A stretch of DNA of 64,000 bases from Adineta vaga (lineage: Eukaryota > Rotifera). Positions 50,601-61,251 of this stretch are shown here, piece after piece. The stretch spans positions 9,672,001 through 9,736,000 of the forward strand of contig CP075492.1 of assembly GCA_021613535.1 (NCBI GenBank), in the 5' to 3' direction. The notes beneath the pieces are model-generated. The model searched no databases. It saw nothing but the letters and a program-made list of their open reading frames with translations, and was not told the DNA's origin. Each line of letters starts with the position of its first letter. Positions within the stretch are counted from its first letter, which is position 1. The position numbers and the translations under genes are program-made.

Positions 50601-51281
50601 ACATCCAGGAACCCAAAGAACTGTCTCACCACACATACGATGCCAACGAGCAATTATATCTTCTAATGTACACATAATAGCATGACCTAAATGAAGATAA
50701 CCAGTAACATTTGGTGGTGGAATAACCATAGTAAATGATTTTCGTGGTGTCGAAGCATTTGATGGTGGATGTTCATCGTAATATTCTGGACGAAAAAAAC
50801 CTTGGTTCTCCCACCAAGGATACCAAGTTGCTTCGACATATTTTGGACTATAAGCCTTAGGTAATTCACAGTGAATATCTATGAAAGATAATATATATTT
50901 CTTGACAATAAACATTCATAGTCTTTATTACCTTTTTTATCGCCAACAGCAGTTGGAGATGTATATTCAGTAATTTCACGAACAACTTTTTTTTCTTTTC
51001 CTCCTCCACCAGCTTGTTCCTTTGCTTTTTTCTAGAAAAGATTTTGAACGATTACATCGATGAGATATTCAAATTCCTAAGAAATTAACCTCTTCTTCTG
51101 CTTTGGCTTTCGCTTTTTGTTTTTCTTCAAATTTTTTTAATTTTTCAGCTTTTTCTGCTTCTTTTGCCAATTGTTTCGCTGTTTTTGGAGGTCCCTCACC
51201 GGTTGCAGCTTGTTGATTATTTGCATCGTTACCGGGATTGATATTTTCATCGTTGGGTTGATCAGAACCACTTGTAGCCAT
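47607..51281 (-). CDS. VARS1: Valyl-tRNA synthetase
   Basis: About ten exons from ATG 51281 to TAA 47607-47609. Class I enzyme that charges tRNA-Val and edits Thr. The N-terminus is a Lys/Glu/Ala-rich coiled coil ([20 protein letters not shown]) rather than the GST domain of vertebrate VARS1. The body starts [16 protein letters not shown]. The HIGH box is [20 protein letters not shown], followed by [20 protein letters not shown]. The editing domain shows [20 protein letters not shown] and [20 protein letters not shown]. Then [36 protein letters not shown] and [19 protein letters not shown] (KMSKS as KMSKT). The anticodon domain ends [19 protein letters not shown] and a short C-terminal arm. 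A ttttctag acceptor touches the ATG. KIF3B is divergent, 417 bp away. Confidence 0.95.
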
Positions 51282-51698
51282 CTAGAAAAGTTATATAATA
51301 TAAATAGGAAGATTTCTGATTTTCTTTATATATATATATATATATATATTAATGAAATTTCTATTGCATCAGCCTGAAAACTCATAAATGCTGATGAAAT
51401 AAATAAAAGCAAAAAGAAGCATTCGAATTTGAATTGAATCCAAAGTGACTCAGTGAACTAATTTGATTGGTGTATTTTCTGGATTCTCTGATTGCTTTAG
51501 AATTTCAATGACGCATGGGATAAAAAGTAATACGATTGTATTTTATATTTAGTTTTAAGAAGTTTTATAGCGATGATTTCGTGAGATGACTTGTGATTGG
51601 TAGATATTTTCACCAATAGAAATTACCTAGTGACGCGAAATTTGGTTGTCAGGAAGCAAAAAAAAACTCAGCTGTGTTATTTCAATTTCGACTCAAAA
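51282..51698. promoter_or_regulatory. Divergent region between VARS1 and KIF3B
   Basis: These 417 bp must contain both promoters. A (TA)n tract of about 12 units lies at 51326-51349. No coding frame is supported. Confidence 0.45.
51326..51349. repeat. (TA)n dinucleotide microsatellite
   Basis: An uninterrupted TA run is read directly in the sequence, within the VARS1 5' flank. Confidence 0.85.
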
Positions 51699-54600
51699 AT
51701 GGTAAATAGAAGATAGAATTTGAACTTCTCTTATGATGAAACTTTCTTTTCTAGCCTCGTCCATCTACTGCATCGAGTAAAGGAGGAAAAGATGAATCGG
51801 TTCGAGTTGTGGTTCGCTGTCGTCCGATGAGTGAAAAAGAACAAGAGAAGAGCTGTGAAAGGTTTCCCAAAATATTATATCTGAAATGAAATGTTAGCAC
51901 TATCTGTATCGTTAATAGAGTAGTGGAAATTGATACTCAACGGCGACAAGTATCGATTCGACGTCCAATGAGCGAAAGTTCTCATGGATCGAGAAATGGT
52001 GGTGATGATGGGCATAATTTTTATTTCGATGCTGTTTATGATTGGAAGTAAGAGAAGATTTTTTTTGATTTTATATTCGTTATTTTATCAAATAATATCT
52101 AGTTCCGAACAGAAAAATGTCTATGAACAAACTGCTCGATCATTAGTCGATTCTGTACTCGAAGGTTTTAATGGAACAATTTTCGCATATGGTCAAACAG
52201 GAACAGGAAAAACATTTACTATGGAAGGTAAACTCAATTGTTTAATATAAAACAAAATTGAATAGAATCATTCGATTAGGTGTTCGTTCCAAACCGGAAT
52301 TACGTGGAATTATTCCATCATCATTTGCACATATTTTCGATGCTATATCTCATACAACATCGAGACAATTTCTGGTTCGGGCATCATATCTAGAAATATA
52401 CAATGTAAGTCATCCTAGAAGACTAAATTCCCAAAAATTTCTCATCATATACAACTAAATCGAATACTTAAAGCTGTTTTTTGCTTTGAAAATTCAATTT
52501 AATAGCCCAATTAAATCAGATGACTCATCTATGATTTCTATTTGTGTTCAATGAAATAGGAGAGTATTCGTGATCTTCTTTCACGAGATCAAAATAAACG
52601 TTTGCAATTACAAGAACATCCAAAAGAAGGTGTACATGTACATGATCTCAGTTCATTTATTACGAAAAATACTCAAGAAATTGAACATGTAATGACGACA
52701 GGAAATCTAAACCGTTCAACTGGGTAAAATAACAGTTTGATATATGAAATAATAGTTTGATGTTTTTCTCTTAAATAGAGCAACGAATATGAATGAACAT
52801 AGTTCACGATCACATGCTATTTTTGTAATTACAGTTGAAAGTAGTGAAGTAAGGAATATTTTTGTTTTTTGATAAAAAAAAATCAATGATTAAATTGTGT
52901 CTATCAGATTGGTGCGGATGGCAAAGCACATATTCGTGTTGGAAAATTGAATCTTGTTGATTTAGCTGGTAGTGAACGTCAAGCCAAAACAGGCTCCACT
53001 GTAAGGATCAAATATAAGGTATTCGTACGTTCAACTTTTCATTTCCAATTGATGTATAGGGTGACCGTTTCAAAGAAGCAACAAACATCAATTTATCACT
53101 TTCTGTTCTTGGTAATGTTATTTCTGCTCTTGTTGATGGTAATTCTCATGTACCCTATCGTGATTCAAAACTAACTCGTTTATTACAAAGTGAGTGTAGA
53201 AATGAGAGACAATACCATACAATTCTTGATAATTATATTTTCTAGATTCACTTGGTGGTAATTCGAAAACTATTATGATTGCAACGCTTGGACCGGCTGA
53301 TTACAATTATGATGAAACACTCACTACACTTCGGTAAAGAATTTATAATAAAGTTTTTCTCTATTCGAATGATTTTCATGACTTATGATTTCTTTATTAG
53401 ATATGCAAATCGAGCGAAGAATATTAAAAATCAACCGCGTATTAATGAAGATCCAAAAGATGCTTTATTACGTAAATTTCAAGAAGAAATTGCGCGTTTA
53501 AAAGAACGATTAGAAGGTAAAGGTAAAAGTGGTCGTAAATCACGTCGTCACCGCAATGGTCAAGAAGGTGGCGGCGATGATGATGAAGCTGATGAAAAAG
53601 ATGAAGAACTTTACATGAAAGAACAACAAGATAAATTAAATGAAGATAAACGAGCAATTATGAAAAAAAAGAATATCAATGGTTAGTTTGATTGATTGTT
53701 TGTTCTCCTTCAATCAAATAAATAATCATTATAATCTCATTTAGAGGTGGAACGTGAATCAATGTTAAAAGAACTTGAAGAACAAAAGAAAGCTATTGAA
53801 ATTGAACAAGAAGAACGTCGTAAAATGCAACATAAAATTCAAGAAATGCAATCAAAATTAATTACTGGCGGTAAAGATATTGTTACACATACGAGTGAAC
53901 AAGAACAAGTTTTACGACAAAAGAGGTTTTAGACAGTTTTCATTTGTTTAGTTTATTTAAAACGATTTGTTTTTTACTATTTAGACGTTTAATTGCCGAA
54001 GCGGAACGTCGTCATCGAGAAGTTCAACAAGAATTAGAACGACGTGAAGAAGAACGACAAACAATCAATGAAACTTATACGAGTATTAAAGAAGAAGTCG
54101 ACGATAAACGTGCTAAACGTGATAAATTATCGAAAGCATTAAAAAAACTTGAATTAAAAAAACAAGATGTTATTGAAAAACATCAATCTGCTCGAGAAGA
54201 ACTCGAAGCTGAACAACGTGAAATACAGAAACAAGCAAAACTATTTCAATTAATTATCGAAAATTTTGTTCCACTTGATGAACGTGAACGTTTATTGAAA
54301 CGAGTACAATTTGATGATAATCAAAACTGTTGGACATTAAAAGAATTATCCAAACAAACGTAAGATTTCTTGGCATTTTGAACATATTAAATGATTCATT
54401 TTCATTCTATCATAGAGATCAAATGGCTACTCGACCAATTTCAGCTACTGGAGATCGTCCTTCACGCGCTCAATATTCTCAATCGAATGATGCTCCTGAA
54501 ATTACTCGTTTTAAAGTTTGATAGAACTTAGAAAAGACTTTCTCATCCATTGATTGATATCTATTTAGAACGAAAATATCATTTTACTTCAACTTGATTT

Positions 54601-54970
54601 TCCTAGTCGAACAACTCGTGATTATGAAGGTCCTATGGTTTCACCAATGATTCAGGCAGCGATAGAAAATGCCATGAGAGATGAAGAACATCTTGAATTA
54701 GATGCAAAGTAAATCAACAGACATTTATTCTTCTTACTATTTGATCTGTTTATTTTTGTTATTGTAGTGCAATCGTCTCTGATAAACGTAAAAAGAAACG
54801 GTATGTTCAAAACAATTCATTGTAGAAATATTTAGAAAAAAACAAAATTATATCTTTATAGAAAATCAGTAACAAATAATGGAAATTATGATAATTATCC
54901 ATCATCGGCATCCCGTGGTGGTTATGGTGATATGCAAACAGGTCGTAGTATGAATAGTGCCCGACGATAA
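51699..54970 (+). CDS. KIF3B: Kinesin-2 motor subunit KIF3B
   Basis: Plus-end microtubule motor of heterotrimeric kinesin-2, which drives intraflagellar transport. Exon 1 codes only the ATG (51699-51701); exon 2 starts at 51755 ([20 protein letters not shown]). The motor has [20 protein letters not shown] (P-loop), [16 protein letters not shown] (switch I) and [20 protein letters not shown] (switch II), then [20 protein letters not shown] and [23 protein letters not shown]3B rather than KIF3A is indicated by [20 protein letters not shown] followed by a Gly/Asp/Glu-rich insert, by [20 protein letters not shown] and by the tail motif [20 protein letters not shown]. Coiled coil spans about 53750-54300. 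The stop is 54968-54970 after a basic, Gly/Ser-rich tail. Introns are 45-170 bp. Confidence 0.95.
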
Positions 54971-55999
54971 AATTTGTATAAAGGAAAAGTACAGTGATCG
55001 TGTTCTTCCTTTTGTTTTTCGCCTTACTGAAATATTGTAAAGATTTTACATATAAATAAATTCAATCTGTTTTGAATGTGTAATTTTGATCTAAACTGAT
55101 GCTGAGTAACGAAGTAGAATATTGATAAAAAGTTTTCATACTTATTAAGTATTTGTTTATTATTCAATCGATTGATAGTATAATGATGATGATGATCATC
55201 ATATTTTTATTGATTATTGAGTTATCTAAGACTATTTTTTGATTTTTCACATGATAAGATAAATAATATTTGATCAGTTAGAGAGAAATCTGGTGCTTAT
55301 TCACATACTTCAACCTTTATTTATTCTAATGATTTGCTAAATCATATCTTTTCTTTTTACTCAAAGGAGAATTTTGATAAGTTAGAAAACATGAAATATA
55401 CAACGATTAAAACGCTTGTTTTTGTTTTGCTTTCATGATACAATCCTTATGTTTCTTATCACTGTGATAAAAAGACTCCTAATACATCAATGTCTTATTC
55501 ACATTCTTTTCCAATTATTCGTTCTCTAACTACTATTACTCTTTTATACAAATCATCTTGTACTACATCTAAACAATAAAAAAACAATACGACGTTTCAC
55601 TCGAGTGATTTTTTATAACATACAGTCATGTGTTAGTCACAAACACAATAAAAAAATGCGTATTTTTATGAACTTCTCTTCTCGAAAATCAAAAACATTC
55701 TTTGTTCTTGTATTCTTAATTCTAGTTTAATTGTTTATTGAACATCATTGATGAAATTCTAATGTAAAATTTTACATTTTCTTTCGAAATATAAACATTC
55801 TAGTTTCAACCTTTATGTATATTTCGTTCGAAAATCAAAACATGATACTTATATTCTTATCGATCATTGGATCATTTTGCAAGTTTAGTTATAAGGGGTG
55901 TGTATACATATATAGATAGATAGATATATTATTTTGTTTTCATTCTTTTCTCATACGATAAGATAAACATATACGTACGAACAATTACACTTTATACAA
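54971..55999. other. Intergenic, 1.0 kb
   Basis: This stretch lies between KIF3B and TYMP, both on the plus strand. A likely KIF3B poly(A) signal (AATAAA) lies near 55056. The rest is AT-rich with short GAT/ATG repeats near 55184-55200 and a TAGA run near 55914-55925. No supported exons. Confidence 0.45.
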
Positions 56000-57577
56000 A
56001 TGACTAGCGTAGCACATACTATGAATACAAATGATCATCATGCATCAATTCCGGATTTGATTGCTAAAAAACGTGATGGACATGAACTTCAACCTGATGA
56101 AATCAAACAATTCATCAGCGGACTTTCCAATGGTGATGTTCAAGATTGTCATGTTGGAGCTATGTTAATGGCAATTTTTATTCGAGGTACATTTATAACA
56201 CAATCTTCCATTGTATAAAATGAATATATTTTGAATTAGGTATGAGTGAAAACGAAATTTGTTCGTTAACAATGAGTATGCGTGATAGTGGTGAACGATT
56301 AAAATGGCCACAATATCGAGGTTCCGTTGTTGATAAACATTCAACAGGAGGTATTGGTGATAAAATTAGTATTCCATTAGCACCAGCACTTGCAGCATGT
56401 GAATTAAAAGTACCAATGATGGCTGGAAGAGGTCTAGGTATTACTGGTGGTACATTAGATAAACTTGAATCAATGCCAGGTTATCAAACACAATTAACAG
56501 ATGAAAAAATTATTGAACAAATTTCAACTGTTGGTTGTGGTATCTTTTCTCAATCACTTAAACTGAATCCAGCTGATCGATATTTATATGCTATACGTGA
56601 TGTAACAGCAACAGTACCTAATAATGCTTTGATTGTTTCATCCATCTTATCGAAAAAATCCATTGAAGATCTTGATGCACTTGTTCTTGATGTTAAATAT
56701 GGTACATCAGCATTTATGAAAACAGCAGAACAAGCTGAAGTTTTAGCCGAATGGCTTTTTAAAGTTTCCGAAATGTTAGGAATGAGAACATGTTGTTATA
56801 TTACAGAAATGAATAATCCTATTGGATTCTGTATTGGTAATGCTATTGAAATTCGTGAATCAATTGATCTTATGAAATACAAACCAGGTCATTCAAAAGA
56901 TTTAGAAGAGCTTGTTTGTGAACAAGGTAAACAAAAAGATTGTTATCTTTTTTCTCTTTGTAAGCAAAAACCAAGAACTAAATTTATTGATCTATTCTAG
57001 GTGGTCGACTACTTGTACTTATAAACAAAGCCGAAACAATTGAACAAGGTCGAGAAATTCTTCGTGAAACATTTAAGAATGGCACAGCTTTGAAAAAATT
57101 TCATGAAATGATTATTGGACAAGGTGTATCAAAAACTATTGCCGATCAATTAGTTGGAAATGACGAATCTATTGTAGATTCAATTTTAAAACTGGCAAAT
57201 GTACAACATCAAGCTATAGCTTTACAAAGTGGTTTTGTTCAAGCAATTGATTCATTTAAACTTGGTACTATTGTTCAACGTCTCGGTATATAAAAACGTT
57301 TATTTTTACTCTTCGAAAAATAAATTATGTCTTTTGTTTTGATTTATAAGGTGGTGGTCGATTGAAATCAACCGATAAAATTGATTTTTCGATCGGTATT
57401 CGCTTATTAAAACATATCGGTGATCCAATTAAAGCAAATGAACCATGGGCAGTTCTATATGCAAACGATGATGCCGCCACACGTTATCCGAAATATTTTG
57501 AAGATCTTAATACAGCATTACAAGTTAGTTCAACATCAGTTGAACCTTTACAACGTATTCATAAAATTTTATGCTAA
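56000..57577 (+). CDS. TYMP: Thymidine phosphorylase
   Basis: Four exons (56000-56186, 56240-56926, 57001-57285, 57351-57577) give 1386 nt, 461 aa, in phase; human TYMP is 482 aa. It converts thymidine and phosphate to thymine and 2-deoxyribose-1-phosphate in pyrimidine salvage. The N-terminal helical lobe has IPDLIAKKRDGHELQPDEIK. The phosphate-binding loop is KHSTGGIGDKISIPLAPALA, and the family signature follows as AGRGLGITGGTLDKLESMPG. Other conserved parts are RDVTATVPNNALIVSSILSK, VLDVKYGTSAFMKTAEQAEV and GGGRLKSTDKIDFSIGIRLL. The protein ends RIHKILC. It converges on the class II PRPP synthetase gene, with 172 bp between the two stops. Confidence 0.96.
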
Positions 57578-57749
57578 ATATCACATTTTATTGATGAATT
57601 CTATTCTCACTCCGTTTATTTGTTTTTCTTATGTTCTAACTTTCTTTTTCTTAAATATACAACTTTTAACTTCAAACTATTTAGTATTTCTTCATCCAGA
57701 CGACAAACGTCATTTGCTTTGATAAATTAGAAAAAGAGAAATCTTTTAT

Positions 57750-58810
57750 TTAAGTAAAACAAATATGATATAGAAGTTTAGCAATAGATAAAACTTTAAA
57801 AGGTGGTTTATCGATCAAGACTTGTGTATTGGGATATGTATTCGTAACATAAAACGTATGAAAATGTACTTTGGGATTTTCTGAATAAAGAAATTTCTTC
57901 CAACTATCATTTGGAAATATTCCATGACCAACAAAAGCAGACACATTAGTAGCACCCTTTTGTAGAAGTGCATGTGCACATTCAATAAGTGTTCCACCTG
58001 ATTGAACTAAATCATCGACAATCATACAATGATAACCTTTTGGATCACCTAGAAAGAAAATTATTTTCTTCGATCAATTTAGTTTTCGATAAAAAATTCT
58101 ATTGTTTTACCTTCTTTAATCGTTGTTTTTCGTTGATCACCTTCTCGAATTTTACTACAGATCAATACTGGATATGTTCTTTCATCAAACATTTGTCCGA
58201 ATCTTTTATGTGCACCATCATCTGGAAAGGCAATTGCATATTTTTCGTCTTGATCTTGTCGATTTTCCAATTGATGTAATAATAAACCAACTGTTGATTC
58301 CAAACGAACAATTATATTCGAAGAAAAATAAAATTGATTTTGTAATGCATGAATATCGAAAATAACGACTTCGCATGGACCTGTACGTGTTAATGGAATA
58401 GCTGAAAGCATTTGGGCAAGAGAATAAGCCGTTGCAATTTCACCTTGAATTTGAATACGTTCCATAGTACCAGTTGGAAAATAAGGTAATAGAACTTTTA
58501 ATGATCGGCAAAGATATTTTGGAAGATGGTAGAGAAGAGAAATTTGTTCGAAAATTGTTTGAGGGTTATGAAGAGAAGCAAGAAATAAAACATGACTATT
58601 ACGAATTCGTTCCGAATTACGAATAAATATATTTGGCCAACGATCAGGAAATTCTTTCCAATCGATAATACCTAATTCAATCGGATTTTCGGTACTACAA
58701 GATCGAATTTCTTCCGCTAAATTTTTCATCTCTTGTGCATAGAATAAAATCGTAGGTATGTCATCATCGACACCATGAGTATGTCGTTGATAAATTATTA
58801 ATTCAGCCAT
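57750..58810 (-). CDS. Class II (plant-type) ribose-phosphate pyrophosphokinase
   Basis: Two exons (58810-58111, 58048-57750) give 999 nt, 332 aa. PRPP synthetase makes phosphoribosyl pyrophosphate from ribose-5-phosphate and ATP. The sequence is unlike animal PRPS1 and close to plant class II enzymes (Arabidopsis PRS3/PRS4 type): IIDWKEFPDRWPNIFIRNSE, IFEQISLLYHLPKYLC, LLPYFPTGTMERI, EIATAYSLAQMLSAIPLTRT, VVIFDIHALQNQFYF, IAFPDDGAHKRFGQMF and the PRPP loop MIVDDLVQSGGTLIECAHAL, where class I enzymes have a different loop sequence. The end, IDKPPFKVLSIAKLL, also matches the plant form. Class II enzymes are phosphate-independent and use several nucleotide donors; applying that here is inference. 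A 62-bp intron shows nuclear residence. Confidence 0.9.
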
Positions 58811-59134
58811 CGTCCGACAAGCAAAAGAATGAGATCAGATTGTTTGGTGCACTATTATGAGAATCATGTGTCATCGATCAACATTGCAGACAATTTAGAC
58901 ACAACGCAATAGTAATTATACTGCAACTACCAAGCATTTTCTTCCTCGTCTGGTGTCGCTAGTATGCATAACATATATATATATATATATATATTTATGA
59001 TAATCATATGCAATTCTAGATCTAATCGGTTTTCTTCCTTTTGTCTCTTTCAATATATACATGACTGACATCGAGATCATATTATCATTAAATTGAGAGC
59101 AACTACGAACGAAATAGAACTTGAGCTTTTGAAA
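58811..59134. other. Intergenic with an (AT)n microsatellite
   Basis: This is the gap between the PRPP synthetase ATG (minus) and the small two-exon gene (plus). An AT dinucleotide run spans about 58973-58994. No exons seen. Confidence 0.5.
58973..58994. repeat. (AT)n dinucleotide microsatellite
   Basis: An uninterrupted AT run, directly visible. Confidence 0.85.
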
Positions 59135-59519
59135 ATGTCACTTCAACGTATACATTTATTTAAGACGTATCGAACGAAAAAGCTCAGAATTCATAACTTT
59201 CGAAATCTAGATAATGACAAACAATGTCTATCAACAGTAAGATTTTTGTTTCTATTTCTATTGATTATTTTATTGATTCAAGAAAATAAACTTAGGCGGG
59301 CATGACTTAATTCCGATTGTTTTCTTAGAGATTGATCATTTTTTGTTGACTTTTGATTTGTGTGTGTTAAGTCGTCCTTCGAAAAAACAACAACTAACTA
59401 TTACTCAATTGTCTAATATTGTTCATCGGATAAGTGAAGATATGTGTTTATGCATGTTCGAACAAATAAATCGAAAGATCGATGATGGCACTCACATTCA
59501 ATTAATTCCATTTGATTAG
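59135..59519 (+). CDS. Probable small two-exon gene (96 aa), unrecognised
   Basis: Exon 1, 59135-59236, encodes 34 codons from ATG (MSLQRIHLFKTYRTKKLRIH then NFRNLDNDKQCLST) and ends at a GTAAGA donor. Exon 2, 59331-59519, follows a ttttcttagag acceptor, stays in phase 0 and reads IDHFLLTFDLCVLSRPSKKQ, QLTITQLSNIVHRISEDMCL, CMFEQINRKIDDG, ending HIQLIPFD then TAG. Exon 2 looks like two amphipathic helices with balanced charge, unlike chance AT-rich frames nearby. Total 291 nt, 96 aa plus stop. The 94-bp intron is pyrimidine-rich towards its 3' end. No family is recognised and no signal peptide is visible. It might be the tail of a gene with earlier exons; the first-exon start is the least certain point. 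Confidence 0.42.
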
Positions 59520-61251
59520 ATTAATTTGATTTTTTTTTATATTGAAAAAGAAAATAAGTTTGATGTGTAAATGTCGTTATATATTTAACGAATCGAATGA
59601 ATAAGCGTCTTTTCTAATCTCGAACAATACTTTCATTTCATTCGAATTGTTATGTTCGCTTAGTTAACATCGACAAACGAATTATCAATACTGTTTACAC
59701 TTTCTTGATTTGCTTGTCTGATAATTGAATAGGGAAATTGCATGTGTATATGCATGTATATATGAATTATACGAAATAGAGGCGGAACAGTTGATAATGA
59801 ACTAGACAATAAATTGTATCTGTCAGAAGATTGAGATCAATTATCTCTACATTCAGTTAGTTTAATCATTGACGATCTGGCTGATAGAGATAACTGAAAT
59901 AATGAGAATGATGTCAATAGAAAACAACATTCCTATTACACAGAAAAGTCTGTGAAAAAGAAAACGACGTTTAGTTGTTCAGAATGTTAATGCGTTCTAT
60001 CGTGTTCTTTTTTTGAAACGAATAGAAAGAGATGATGACATCTAATCATCAAAATAGATGTTAAAAATTTTGTTAGATCATTATATCACATTCAATCGAG
60101 ATCAAATTGTCTCATGTAAAGTTTGTTCTATTCGAGAAAGACAGACATGTTCATTTTCATAAATTATTTTTAATGAACAATTAAGCGAAGAATATGATGT
60201 CATTTAGAATTCAGTACATATCATCTTCAACCGTAGTGGAAATTTTTGCTGAGAGTGAATAGTTCTTAATCCAAAAAACAATATCTCATTGAAATACTTA
60301 TTCTTGAAACAAATGTATCATTCGAGGTTCATTCAGCCTAGTTATATCTCTAGAAAAGAATTCTAACCAATGAGTGTCATTTCTATTTTTTTCTTCCATC
60401 GCTTCTATTTTGATTGGTGCATAAGAACATTTTCCAATGAATCTTAGCATAGAGAAGAAAAAAAAAGAGATTAGCCAATGTGTGAATCTTGTTCGTATGA
60501 TGATTGACTTGTCATTTTGTTCATCTGACTGACAAACGTTAACATGGTAAATAAGAACTTCTCCTTTTTTTGCTTTCACTAATGAACAACGTTTTTTTTG
60601 CGTAATAACTGATGTATTATGAAATCTTTTCGTGACCCTCTTCACCTACTTTTTTCATTTATAAATTTAATTGATTATTTAACAACAATAACACATATCT
60701 ATTGAGTTTCTTTTTTCTTTTCTGTCGTCTCACATGAGTATCTTTGTTTTTCGATCTGGTCATATCAATGTTCAATGAAGCATAGCCGAGAAAAAAGAAA
60801 AAAATGACCCTTTCCCTCCTTATCGTCGTCGTCTTCGATGAGTGAACATTTCTTACGCTAATAAGAGGAGACTCATCGTTTTCTTTCTTTCTTTTTTCTT
60901 TTCGATGTGTCTCAACCGATTTATTTTACATTTTTTACGTAAGAAGAATTCACTATCATCAATTTCAAACAAGAAAAACGAAAAGATCTTCATTTCAGTG
61001 CGTGTCTTATTGATCGTATAGACTCCCTGACGTGATAATCGTTGTTCATTTTATTGAAGGGCGGTTATATGAAAGTCTTTTAAATAATGAAATTAGCTGT
61101 AATTGAGAGTAAGAGTTTGAAGAACAGGTGGTTAATGATTGCTTTAACATGTTAGCAATCAATATGATGATGAAAAAAAAAGAGAGAGAGAAAGCAGTTC
61201 TTTTCTTTTCTTTTATTCTAATTCTTTTCTTTTGCTTTTCCTTCATATCTA
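59520..61251. other. Gene-poor region, 1.7 kb
   Basis: This lies upstream of the first recognised TOX-like exon. It may contain unrecognised 5' exons or the promoter of that gene. A 115-codon minus frame at 60298-60645 uses a non-ATG start and shows no family signal. Pyrimidine and purine runs are common near 60700-60900 and 61175-61195. Confidence 0.45.

Noticed and set aside
60298-60645. 115-codon minus-strand frame
   Set aside because: It starts at a non-ATG codon, is Lys/Phe-rich low-information sequence, and has no domain or splice partner.
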